DNA of 18,895 bases from Amoeboradix gromovi. Its lineage: Eukaryota > Sanchytriomycota > Sanchytriomycetes > Sanchytriales > Sanchytriaceae. This document shows, in pieces, positions 8,389 through 17,578 of this stretch (the stretch's first letter is position 1; each line of letters starts with the position of its first letter). A program made the position numbers and the translations under genes. Below the pieces are notes generated by a model, which saw only the letters and a list, made by a program, of their open reading frames with translations, had not been told where the DNA came from and did not search any database. Location of the stretch: assembly GCA_018985225.1 (NCBI GenBank), contig JADGIF010000117.1, positions 1-18,895 on the forward strand, read 5' to 3'.

Positions 8389-11300
8389 ATGTCTTGGACT
8401 GGGAAATTTGTATTTTTGAATAACCAAGAAAAGCAGCTGGTTTCTGGGGAAGTTATAGCAGAGCAGGAAAAAAGTGTTACCGTGAATACTGTGGACGGTG
8501 AAGAAGTGTTTGTAGATAAAACCGCAGTTCGCGAGATGGATCCCAGTGAATATAAAGGTGTTAGTGACCTAATTACTTTGACATTTTTAGACGAAGCAGC
8601 TTTATTTCACTCTTTGTGGGCAAGATTTCATCTTAATCAGATTTATACATACTGCGGAAATATCTTGGTTAGTGTTAATCCATTTAAAATGATTGACGAT
8701 TTGTATACACTAGAGACTGCCAAAACATATTATAATGCAGAGTTTGGATCCAAAGATCCGCATATATTTGCTATTGCTAACGAATGTTACTCTTCCCTGG
8801 GGAGGGACCAAAAAAGTCAGTGCGTAGTAATTTCAGGAGAATCAGGTGCTGGTAAAACGGAAGCCACAAAACTTATTCTATTATTTATTACGACCGTAAC
8901 TTCGCATACTTCTGATGTTCAAGAGCAAATAATATCAGCCAGTCCAATTTTAGAGGCATTTGGAAATGCTAAAACCGTTCGTAACGATAACTCTAGTAGG
9001 TTTGGTAAATTTCTAAAAGTACATTTTAATACATCCGGTCAAATTGTAGGAGCCACCACTAAGCAATATTTGTTAGAAAAGTCTCGGCTAGTTTCTCAAA
9101 ATAGGGAAGAACGTAATTATCATATATTTTACCAGGTTTTACAAGGAGCAAGTGATGAATTAAGGGAAAAATTGAACCTTACTGTTGCAGAAGACTATCT
9201 GTACCTTTCTGGATCTACCATTGTGCTTCCACGAGTGGACGATGCGGAAAATTTCAGAGAAGTCACACGTGCTATGGAAATGTTAAATTTTGGAACTGCT
9301 AAAGACCAGATCATCCAAGTGCTTGCAGCGATTCTACACCTGGGAAATCTTCAGTTTGATATAGATGATAAAGAAAAGATTTTCATAAAAAACGCAAATG
9401 TTTTGGCACATATTTCGGGCTTGATTGGTTTGCCAAGCGCAGACTTTGGTAAAATCATAATCACAAGAACTACAGTTACTCGCGGTGAAGTATTTGAGAC
9501 TCCACTTACCAAAGAACAAGCCGCCGATTCTCGCGATGCTATTGCTAAATTTCTTTACGACAGTTTATTTAGTTTTATAGTTGAATTCATAAATTTGACT
9601 ACTTCTAGCAAAGGCCTCTCAAATATGTACATCGGTATTCTTGATATTTTTGGGTTTGAGAATTTTGAAAAAAATAGTTTTGAGCAATTCGTAATTTTAT
9701 TTTTAATTTAGTGCATTAATTTTGCGAACGAACGATTGCAGTATTTCTTTAATCAGCACATCTTTCAGATGGAACAGCAAGAATATAAAAAGGAGGGTAT
9801 ACCATGGTCCAGTATTGATTTCATTGACAACGCCCCATGTATAGAATTAATCTCAAGAAAACCAATTGGATTTCTTGCTTTGTTAGATGAGGAGTCTAAT
9901 TTTCCTAAAGGCACGGATCAATCTCTTTTGACGAAACTGCATCAAGGCTTAACAGACAACAAGTACTACTTGAAACCGAAACAGAACAAACCTGTCTTTT
10001 CTATTGTGCATTACGCTGGAGAAGTACAATATAACATTGAAGGGTTCCTCGATAAAAATAAAGATACCCTTCGACAAGAAATAATGGATTTGTTTTCTAC
10101 TAGCAAGGTCGAAATAATTCAACAGTTATTTGCTACCTCTGAGATTCCAAGTAATTATGATTCTGATAAGGGAATCACCATAAAAAATGCGACAACTCGT
10201 CTGAGAGCATTAAAAACAGATAAGAAAGTTAATGGTGCTCAAAAAAAGGCTACATTGGGAACTCAATTTAACACAAGTTTAGGCGAATTAATGGATACTT
10301 TGGGATCATGTAACCCATATTTTGTTCGTTGTGTAAAACCTAACCAAAAAAAAGTCAGCGATAGAATTGACAGAAAGGTAGTGTTAGATCAGCTTCAGTA
10401 TTCTGGTATGTTGGCCACAGTCAAGGTACGTAAAGCTGGATATCCGATGAGGATACCATACACTGAGTTTAATCGCAGATACGGAATGATCATCACAGGA
10501 TTTAAATCTAGCAAACCAAAAGATGGAGTAGAAAGTATTCTTAAGGTAGTGGCAAGCGATCCTAAATTCAACAAAAACTTGTACTATTTGGGCGCCTCAA
10601 AAATATTCATGAAGCAAGAAGTTCAAAACATTTTGGAAAGAAGTAGAGGAGACAAGTTTGCAGTCTATGCAGTAAGAATTCAAGCTCGCTGGAGAGGTTA
10701 TAAACAGCGTAAAGAGTATCTCCGTGATTTGTTTTTAGTTGTGCGTATACAAGTTAAAGTCAGAATATTTGTCCGTAAAATAAGATTTAGAGCCAGGATG
10801 AAGGCTGCCTTGCGAATTCAGCGAGTTTATAAGGGGTACAAGCAGAGAAAAATGTTCAAGGTCTTGCTAAAGGCTCATAGGGACCAATTGAAAGCGCAAC
10901 AAGAAATCGAACTGCAAAGAATGTTCCTTGAAGAACAGGCTAAGCTAGAGGAATTAAACAAATTTGCGGAAATGTGCCCACCTGATCTTCTTAATATGCT
11001 TCCTATACCGGATATGCCAGACATGGCAGCCCCACCACCACCAATGTTTTTTACAACAGAAGAAGTTGTGCCATCTTATAAATATGACGAAAATGCTATT
11101 GCATTGGGAATTCCAAAGCATTTACACAAAAATGGATCCGGGAATAACTCTGGACACAATTCTGGAATTATTACTCAATTGCAAAAGAACAATGGTTCTG
11201 TGCACCAATCGACTGATTTGGACTCATTCCCAACAGATGGGAAACCAAGACCATTTGATCATTTAGCTGTTCCGCACCAGCGTCGAGATTCTATTGCAAC

Positions 11301-12501
11301 CACTAATCTGGATGATGATGAAGATGATGTTAAGGTAGCTGAAGTGGCTTTGCCGGATGCAATACAGGATATATTGGATGACTTGAATGACATATTTGGT
11401 GATTCAGGTGCTGGAGAAAGACGCAGATCGTCCTCTGTGCAGGATGTAATCAATTCAAATTTGAAGAAGTTTATTCCAAAGGCAAGCAAGGATGGACAGC
11501 ACATTAACTATCAGCTGCCTGAAGCTGTTCGCAAAAAGCTGCTGAACACTATTAGGATTTTAGGGTTTGGTGATTTAATTCCAGTTATCCGAGTTGAGAC
11601 GCATATAACAGGATATCGAAAGCAACTGGTACCAGATGAAAACGCGTTGAATAAAGTAGCACAGGTACTGTTTAGGGATCCAGAAGACATAAAATATACT
11701 GTTCGAAAACTATCTAAAAGTTTAATTCCAATGGATGAAGCATTAAATTTGACAGCTGTGAGAATTAACAAAACCATATTAAAAATGACTCACGAAAATT
11801 TAGAAGCTAAAATATACTTCCATTGTTTGTGGTACATTGCGGAGGAAATTAGATGCTCTCCAGAATTAAAAGATGAGATCATATGTCAGCTATGGAAGCA
11901 GACCAATAAATGTACAAATTCCGATGCATCTAAGAGAACTTGGGTACTGCTTAATTTATTTTTAGAGTCATATATACCTAATGCAACCATCAAACAAGGT
12001 TTACTGTCGTTCATGTTACACACAGAAGATGAAATGGGAAGGATTTGCTTGGAATCATTATGCAGAAGCAAATCGGAAGAAAGAAAGTCTCCGTTTGCAG
12101 GTATTGAGTGGCTAGCTGCTAGCAAATCTCAAATGATAGCGATACCTGTGGAAGCTGCTAACGATGAATCTTTTTCTGTTGGTTTAGACGGTTTGGCAAA
12201 TTGTAAAGAGGTGATTTCTGCATTCGGCAACTACTACGGTATTAGCGGCGAAGATTTACAGGGTTATGCGATAGAAATCGAAATTGATGGACAAATTATT
12301 TGTGTGGACTCCGCAGATATGATTATGGATATTATAGCAGCCATTGAGAAGGACAAGAACGGTGTTAATTCAAAATATTATATCGGAGTTTCTAATGGAG
12401 AGTTAGAGGAGGATCAAAGCGATCTCGGATCTAAATCAACTTTTGAGCAAAGTGTTTCCGGATCTGTAGAAGATATTAAGCCTCTAAAGAGCAGTAAATG
12501 A
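8389..12501 (+). CDS. Unconventional myosin heavy chain with MyTH4 tail (join 8389-9690, 9712-12501)
   Basis: Splicing one 21-nt intron gives 1363 residues. An SH3-like N-terminal subdomain (about 4-54) precedes the motor (about 57-740), with P-loop GESGAGKT (150-157), switch I NDNSSRFGKF (199-208) and switch II DIFGFE (419-424). The intron sits directly after FEQF in the relay helix, and exon 2 resumes with the conserved CINFANERLQYFF. Three IQ-like motifs (about 754-820) should bind calmodulin-type light chains. A short charged coiled-coil-prone stretch (to about 857), a proline patch and a low-complexity linker follow, then a MyTH4 domain (about 1092-1225, ELKDEIICQLWKQ) and a ubiquitin-like segment resembling a FERM F1 lobe (about 1240-1330). 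FERM F2 and F3 are absent. It is an actin motor; MyTH4-FERM tails in other myosins bind microtubules or membrane cargo. Class is not assigned. Confidence 0.93.
9691..9711 (+). other. 21-nt GT..AG intron in the myosin motor
   Basis: The 21 bases run from GTAATTTT to AATTTAG and are entirely A/T apart from the G of each splice site. Removing them joins FEQF to CINFANE, restoring the nearly invariant myosin relay sequence without loss or gain. The phase is 0 and the length is a multiple of three, so the only in-frame stop is the acceptor TAG itself: a retained intron would truncate the motor. Confidence 0.9.
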
Positions 12502-12509
12502 ATAAATAT

Positions 12510-13808
12510 TTAATTTAATAAGGTGTATTGCAATAATAGAGTAACCAGCACCAACCAACTAGAATATTTCGATGATCCGCTTTTCTCAGATGAAGTAAAT
12601 TGATCGACAACCTTTGCTAATTCTCTCGAAAAATTACCAAACTTAGAAAGCGCATCTCTTTGAATGTCCTTCATTTTTTCGAGCTCTTCATATTTTGCTG
12701 GATCCAGTCCAATTTTTATTAAGGCTTCCGCTGATAACTTGTCACCACTTGGAAGAAAACTTCCAGGATAGAAGCTTGCTATCTGCTGGTAGCAAGAATC
12801 AGTGGAGTTCAGAGATTTCATCAGCCCACTGTAATAGTCATAAAGATCACTATTGTATTTATCAACGTTCTCTTGATCGTCAATTTCATCGTTTCCATAA
12901 TCTGGAGGAGTATCCAGTAGAGCCTGCGTTTCAGTTGACTCTGGTGAGTTAGGGCTAGTCTGGGTAGAGGACTGACGTTTTTTTAATCTATGGCTAGTTT
13001 TGGTTTCTGTATATCTTTGGTATTTAACGCAAATGTTTTTCATCTTAAATACTTCCTTATGTGTGTATTCATTTTCGTTGATAACAATTCTTTCAGATAC
13101 ATCAGCGCCCATGTCTTCGTAATTATTATGGACAAATTGCCATATGTTTGCAGTTAAATCAATGAAGCCATGATGCGGAAAGAAGAAAGGATCCATAGGA
13201 CTAATGTCCATAGCCATCTGTCCTCCAATTCTAACGTGAACATCAGCGTGGATACCATATTGAATCGCGTCATCCAGTTGTGCAAATGTGTTACTATTGA
13301 TGATGTCTCTATCTATATCTGCCCATCCAGGAGTTGCCACACTTGTTTCTGTTTGTCGTTGAATGCACTTACCAACATTTAAGCTGGATGCTAGCCGAAA
13401 ACTGTCATAAATTTGCCCAACTAAACATTGGCCACTTTGAGTACCATAGTAATACTGGCTGTTCGCAACAGATCTATCAATGGCCCCATTATAAGTGGTG
13501 GCCTCTCGAGCCCAGTCAATGTAAGGCAGAGTTAGATCGTCACCTCCAATAGCTCTGATTTCGTTCTCAAATTCCCAAAGAAATGCCCGATGCCACGTTA
13601 GAAATTTGATGTTATTATGAATTTTACCGAATATATCACGGTGCAGCTTGGCGTAATAAGTAATTCTTCCGGTATATTTCATATGCCGATAAGCTTCGAT
13701 AATTCTTGACCATTTACCTTCCTTTTCCATAACTCTGAAGTCTTTTCTAATCCTTGGATTGGAACACGGTACTGTAACTTGAGCAAATAATAACGCAGCA
13801 AAAATCAT
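12510..13808 (-). CDS. Secreted, probably GPI-anchored tyrosinase (type-3 di-copper protein)
   Basis: The 432 residues begin with a short hydrophobic signal-like segment (1-14). The CuA site has H56, H64 and H73, and positions 64-81 fit the family pattern H-x4-F-L-x-W-H-R-x2-L-x3-E. The CuB site has H187, H191 and H213, and DPFFFPHHGFID (206-217) fits DPxF-x3-H-x3-D. Such enzymes hydroxylate phenols or oxidise catechols, often for melanin or cross-linking. A low-complexity Ser/Thr and acidic region (about 280-320) follows. The C-terminus has a small-residue SGSS patch then a hydrophobic tail (about 417-432) ending at the stop, the form of a GPI signal. The gene converges on the myosin with 8 bp between stop codons. 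Copper-site calls are firm; GPI anchoring and substrate are inferred. Confidence 0.92.
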   Translation of the reverse strand: MIFAALLFAQVTVPCSNPRIRKDFRVMEKEGKWSRIIEAYRHMKYTGRITYYAKLHRDIFGKIHNNIKFLTWHRAFLWEFENEIRAIGGDDLTLPYIDWAREATTYNGAIDRSVANSQYYYGTQSGQCLVGQIYDSFRLASSLNVGKCIQRQTETSVATPGWADIDRDIINSNTFAQLDDAIQYGIHADVHVRIGGQMAMDISPMDPFFFPHHGFIDLTANIWQFVHNNYEDMGADVSERIVINENEYTHKEVFKMKNICVKYQRYTETKTSHRLKKRQSSTQTSPNSPESTETQALLDTPPDYGNDEIDDQENVDKYNSDLYDYYSGLMKSLNSTDSCYQQIASFYPGSFLPSGDKLSAEALIKIGLDPAKYEELEKMKDIQRDALSKFGNFSRELAKVVDQFTSSEKSGSSKYSSWLVLVTLLLQYTLLN

Positions 13809-14118
13809 GTGGCATTTTCGAGGGTATCTTTGATTTATTAATTACTGAAATAGCTTTCTTCGGGTGCAAGCACTGCTCAATTTCAACTCACGTTTCTGCA
13901 AGATTGCGACCAATCACAATTCAATGTCTATATGCAAGAGCTAAACCTGTGAATACAAAAATTGAACGAATTATCGTGAAAATGAAATAAATCGGTTAAA
14001 AAGTAGTGAAATACCGCAATGTGTCTATCCATAACTTGGTTTATAACAATCATTTATAGAATACATACTATTTGAATCCATACTAGGGAGCATTTTTATA
14101 ATTCAAATAGACATATTT
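13809..14118. other. Spacer holding the tyrosinase promoter and LRR 3' UTR
   Basis: This 310-bp AT-rich spacer separates two minus-strand genes. A CCAAT (13910-13914, plus orientation) lies about 100 bp upstream of the tyrosinase ATG. No TATA box or small gene stands out. Confidence 0.4.
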
Positions 14119-16893
14119 TTAAAGCATGGAACCAAATGCCTTGTCCTTGCTGTCCTTTGTCTTCTTGCTGCTCTTATCCTTGTTCTTTATCCAGCCTCTT
14201 ACTGCTCGTGTGAGCGGTGTGTAGTAGAGCACTGCTATGGCAACCATGATGCTTAGCACACACTTTCCAATGACGAACAGGGTCCAATGGATACTGAAGG
14301 TGTATTTCCCAGTATTGTAGCTGGTAAAGGCAGACTGCAGCGTGCTAACGTACGTAACATCTGATCCCGCCGTGTAATACTGTGCTGTGCCTGTTGCACT
14401 CTGCTGTATTGGCCTCGTTCTCAAGAACCTCGATCTGAGGATAGACTCGAGAGATTCATCGACCATCGAGACTGCATCTATAGAAGCTGCTGTCGTGCTT
14501 GTTTTCAATTTGCCCAAACTGGTTGTCAGTATCGATGTAGAAACACTTTGCAAGCTTTCTTTGTAGTCACTCGTTGCGCTTAGGTCTAGAGTGCCTATTA
14601 ATGGCGGTGCTGTGCTCTGGTTATACAGTCCGTCCTTTATACAGCTGGACAAGGATGCATCATTTATGTGAGCCAGCAGTGGGTTGTTGGATATGTTGCA
14701 AATCATCAGCTGCTGGGTTTCACTGATCAGAATGTTTGTGATCAGATTGTTTGGCACATACAGCTCCTTTGGCTTTAATACTGAGATACTTCCCGTGAAC
14801 TGATTAAATGGAGGCACATCTCTGTTCAGATAGATGTACTCTATGCTGCTTAGATTCGGCACTGGTCCCGACAGATTGTTGTTGCTGACATCTAGACTGA
14901 CAAGACCCGATGGGATGCTGCTCGGCAACGAACCAGACAGCTTGTTCTTGTTCAGTAGCAGCGATTGCAAACTATCAGGCAGTGCTGTCGGTACAGGACC
15001 GGTGATGCTGTTCCGACTCAGGTCCAAGGCAGTTAGGTTTGATGGGATGTATCTGGTGTCTATAGTGCCATCCAAGCTCATGTTTGGCCATTCTATCCTG
15101 TCTACTCGTCCAGCAGCACATGTCACCCCTGCACTTGAGCAGCAATCTGTTTCTATCGATATCATAAGAGCTGGTTGCACAACATCAAGATTCAACCCCG
15201 TAGCGAGGCCAATCACACCTACACAATCAACGATGTAAAGATCGTATTTAAAGCACTCTGTTAGATCCGCGTCATCTTTTTGTGCTAGAAGTGGATTGTT
15301 TGAGATGTCACAGTAATACATCACACTGCTGTCTTTGATAGTGACGTTGGTGATATAGTTATGGTCAACTTGTACATAATTTGGTTTGTTTAGTAGCACT
15401 TGACCTGTAAATTTGTTATCATTTAAATATAGGTATTTCAAGCCATCAGGAAAAGCAGGTAGCCCACCAGTCAGATAGTTGTTGTCCACCTCAAAATCCA
15501 ACAATGTTGAAGGAAGACTAGTAGGTAAGCTACCTTCCAGGTAGTTATTGCTAACACAAAATACTTCCATATTCACGGGTAACGCTGCCGGTATTGATCC
15601 ATTTAAGAAGTTTTCATTTACATATATCGTATTTAGACTGAGTGGAAATGCTGCAGGAAGAGGTCCACTCAATCTGTTGGTGCGCAAATCCAAAGAGAGT
15701 AAGCTATCAGGGAGGTTGTTGGGGATTGGTCCAGATATCTGGTTGTAGAACAAATTCAACTTTTGCAGCGATCTCGGAGCTGCTGTACCATTTATTGTAC
15801 CATCAAGGCTCATATCATTAAATCTGATCTCAATAACATTTGTAGAATTGCAGGTTATGTGCCCGTGAGTTGTGGTACAGCAGTTGTACTCAAGCTCCTG
15901 CATCAAATCAGGAAACGAGATGTGCAAATTTAGTCCATAAGCGAGGTTGACTACATCATCGCAGTCCGAAATTGTGCTTGGTACTTTGGCGGACCTGTCA
16001 CACCCAGCTAGTTGTGGATCATCAGCAGGGTTGGATAAATCTGTGTTTGTCAAATCGCAGTAGAAGAAATAAGGATCATCAATCACGACAGATGATAGTG
16101 GAGCGTTACTGATGTATAAATACCATGCAGAATTCAAATGAAGGGTTCCGCTTATAGCAGTTGACTGCAACCCAACTGAGTCCATACGGTTAGGTAAATA
16201 AGGAATCATACCTGATATATCGTTCCACCCAAGAGTCAAAGTATACAGATTCGCAGGAAGAGTAGCAGGGATTGTACCGTTTATTCTGTTTGATTCCAAT
16301 TTCAAACTATGTAAAGATGCTGGCAGTGTCGCTGGAATGGGGCAGTTTAAACGATTGCTGTTAGCTTCAAACGCACTTATACTTGGCGGTAATGGTTCAG
16401 GTATGCATCCTGAGAGCATGTTGTAAGATACATAAATGTACACCATTGTGTTTGGAAGTACAGGAATTGGTCCGGTAAATTTGTTGTTTTCAGCGCGAAA
16501 GTACTCCAAATTAGATATAGAGATATTAGGAAATCCACCGTTTATCATGTTAGACCCGATGTTTGTCCAGGTTAAAGTTGGGGGTAGATCTCCTGGAACA
16601 TAACCAGTAAGCTTGTTATAACTAAGGTCAAGATAAGTCATCATTCTAGGAAGGGCTGTCATGTTTATACTCCCGGTGAGCCTCAAGCGACGCCAGCGTA
16701 TGGATTCTACACGCTCAGATACGCAACTGACACCATCACTAGTGCAGCAGTCTATCCGAAGTGATCTCATCACACCAGGATTAGAAACACCCATGTTCAG
16801 TCCTACAGCGAGATTGATTACGTCTGGACAGTCTACAGATATGGCGTAGGCAGATGCTGCTAAAAGGTGAAGCACTGATAATTTGAAAACCAT
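14119..16893 (-). CDS. Surface leucine-rich-repeat protein with three capped LRR modules and one transmembrane helix
   Basis: The start at 16893 gives a clean signal peptide (MVFKLSVLHLLAASAYA) and 924 residues; an ATG at 17010 in the same frame would add 39 residues ahead of that signal and is less likely. Three tandem modules follow, each with a Cys-rich N-cap (DCxxVxxLAxGLN ... CC ... GVxC), several plant-like LRR units of about 21-22 residues (consensus LxxLxLxxNxLSGxIPxxLP) and a C-cap (CDISNNPLL ... C). After module 3 comes a Ser/Thr-rich stalk, a transmembrane helix (14221-14286) and a short basic cytoplasmic tail without a kinase. The form suits an adhesin or recognition protein at the cell surface; no ligand can be named. 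The 3' part of the gene is clearly GC-richer than the 5' part. Confidence 0.9.
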   Translation of the reverse strand: MVFKLSVLHLLAASAYAISVDCPDVINLAVGLNMGVSNPGVMRSLRIDCCTSDGVSCVSERVESIRWRRLRLTGSINMTALPRMMTYLDLSYNKLTGYVPGDLPPTLTWTNIGSNMINGGFPNISISNLEYFRAENNKFTGPIPVLPNTMVYIYVSYNMLSGCIPEPLPPSISAFEANSNRLNCPIPATLPASLHSLKLESNRINGTIPATLPANLYTLTLGWNDISGMIPYLPNRMDSVGLQSTAISGTLHLNSAWYLYISNAPLSSVVIDDPYFFYCDLTNTDLSNPADDPQLAGCDRSAKVPSTISDCDDVVNLAYGLNLHISFPDLMQELEYNCCTTTHGHITCNSTNVIEIRFNDMSLDGTINGTAAPRSLQKLNLFYNQISGPIPNNLPDSLLSLDLRTNRLSGPLPAAFPLSLNTIYVNENFLNGSIPAALPVNMEVFCVSNNYLEGSLPTSLPSTLLDFEVDNNYLTGGLPAFPDGLKYLYLNDNKFTGQVLLNKPNYVQVDHNYITNVTIKDSSVMYYCDISNNPLLAQKDDADLTECFKYDLYIVDCVGVIGLATGLNLDVVQPALMISIETDCCSSAGVTCAAGRVDRIEWPNMSLDGTIDTRYIPSNLTALDLSRNSITGPVPTALPDSLQSLLLNKNKLSGSLPSSIPSGLVSLDVSNNNLSGPVPNLSSIEYIYLNRDVPPFNQFTGSISVLKPKELYVPNNLITNILISETQQLMICNISNNPLLAHINDASLSSCIKDGLYNQSTAPPLIGTLDLSATSDYKESLQSVSTSILTTSLGKLKTSTTAASIDAVSMVDESLESILRSRFLRTRPIQQSATGTAQYYTAGSDVTYVSTLQSAFTSYNTGKYTFSIHWTLFVIGKCVLSIMVAIAVLYYTPLTRAVRGWIKNKDKSSKKTKDSKDKAFGSML
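14641..15228 (-). repeat. LRR module 3
   Basis: This is the C-terminal and shortest module, about 196 residues. It starts with DCVGVIGLATGLN, has CC in TDCCSSAGVTC, and closes with ICNISNNPLLA ... SSC. It has lost about two LRR units relative to module 2 and is encoded by GC-richer DNA than modules 1 and 2. Confidence 0.85.
15253..15966 (-). repeat. LRR module 2
   Basis: This is the middle module of about 238 residues. It starts with DCDDVVNLAYGLN, has CC in YNCCTTTHGHITC, and closes with YYCDISNNPLLA ... TEC. Its C-cap is very close to that of module 3. Confidence 0.85.
16000..16833 (-). repeat. LRR module 1
   Basis: This is the N-terminal module of about 278 residues. It starts with DCPDVINLAVGLN, has the CC pair in IDCCTSDGVSC, and closes with FYCDL ... 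AGC. It is the longest of the three and the most AT-rich together with module 2. Confidence 0.85.
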
Positions 16894-17142
16894 CTGAGCT
16901 GCTTTGACGCGCTCTACTTTTATAGCCAATCTTGTGAGCTGATTTGCTGGGAACAAAAACAGGCTTGAGATAAGCCTGTAAATATTCAGCGATCGATTCT
17001 TGACCTGCAATCAGCTTTAACTACGTTTCTGGAGCTTCGCGTTCTCATTGGGGAAGTCGCTTTACTGCGTACACTGGTCGGGGATCAATCAAAGTGAGAG
17101 TTATCATCAGCCAGATTGCTTAACATTTACATCTGGTATTAG
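16894..17142. other. LRR gene 5' flank
   Basis: This should hold the promoter and 5' UTR of the minus-strand LRR gene. No TATA box or other consensus element stands out. Confidence 0.35.
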
Positions 17143-17316
17143 AGTTTAGATAAGAACAACCAGTGCACCTTTTTCAGAAACGCAAAACTTAAGAGATACA
17201 GAGGTACCAGAACCGATGCTATTAACTACTTCTACGAACTGCTGCTCATACTAACTGCAAACGACGTAATAAAGTTCAGAAAATCAAGAGAATGTGGGTT
17301 TATTGAGACGCTTTGA
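17143..17316 (+). pseudogene. Kleisin-like (Rad21/Rec8) C-terminal fragment
   Basis: A 57-codon frame, bounded upstream by TAG and ending in TGA, contains TDAINYFYELLLILTANDVI followed by a segment ending GFIETL. This resembles the winged-helix C-terminus of Rad21/Scc1/Rec8 cohesin subunits, where an Arg-x-x-Ala-x-x-Phe-Tyr-x-Leu-Leu-x-Leu helix is followed by an Ile, a polar stretch and a Tyr/Phe-x-x-Ile strand. That part closes the SMC head. There is no ATG, and the DNA upstream belongs to the divergent LRR gene, so the rest of a kleisin gene is absent. It is probably a truncated relic, less likely a terminal exon. The match is from memory of the family only. Confidence 0.33.
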
Positions 17317-17578
17317 GTGTTTAATACTCTTAAATACACAATCCAATAAATGAAGCTTATTATAAATTCTGCTTACCTGCATTAATCTCAGTTTAGTGCA
17401 ATGTCCCAAACTCCCAATATCGATATGCATATCTCGCATAAGTTGAAATTGTATTGCTAATGAACCTAATAATGCTTATCATATGAGGTGCATAGAATGT
17501 TGGAATAAGCAGAGCATGGCTAATGGGTTCTTTCACTACTCTGATTTTATATTTTAAAACATTTCAGAATTACAAAAC
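17317..17578. other. Spacer, nothing recognised
   Basis: This AT-rich spacer lies between the kleisin-like fragment and the next gene-like stretch. A TTTTATATTTTAAAAC run about 30 bp before the ATG at 17579 could act as an AT-rich core promoter. Confidence 0.3.

Noticed and set aside
14834-15238. 134-codon plus-strand frame antisense to the LRR gene
   Set aside because: It is antisense to module 3 and arises from the periodic, GC-richer LRR repeats.
16894-17010. N-terminal extension of the LRR protein from the ATG at 17010
   Set aside because: It would place 39 residues before a textbook signal peptide that begins at the ATG ending at 16893.
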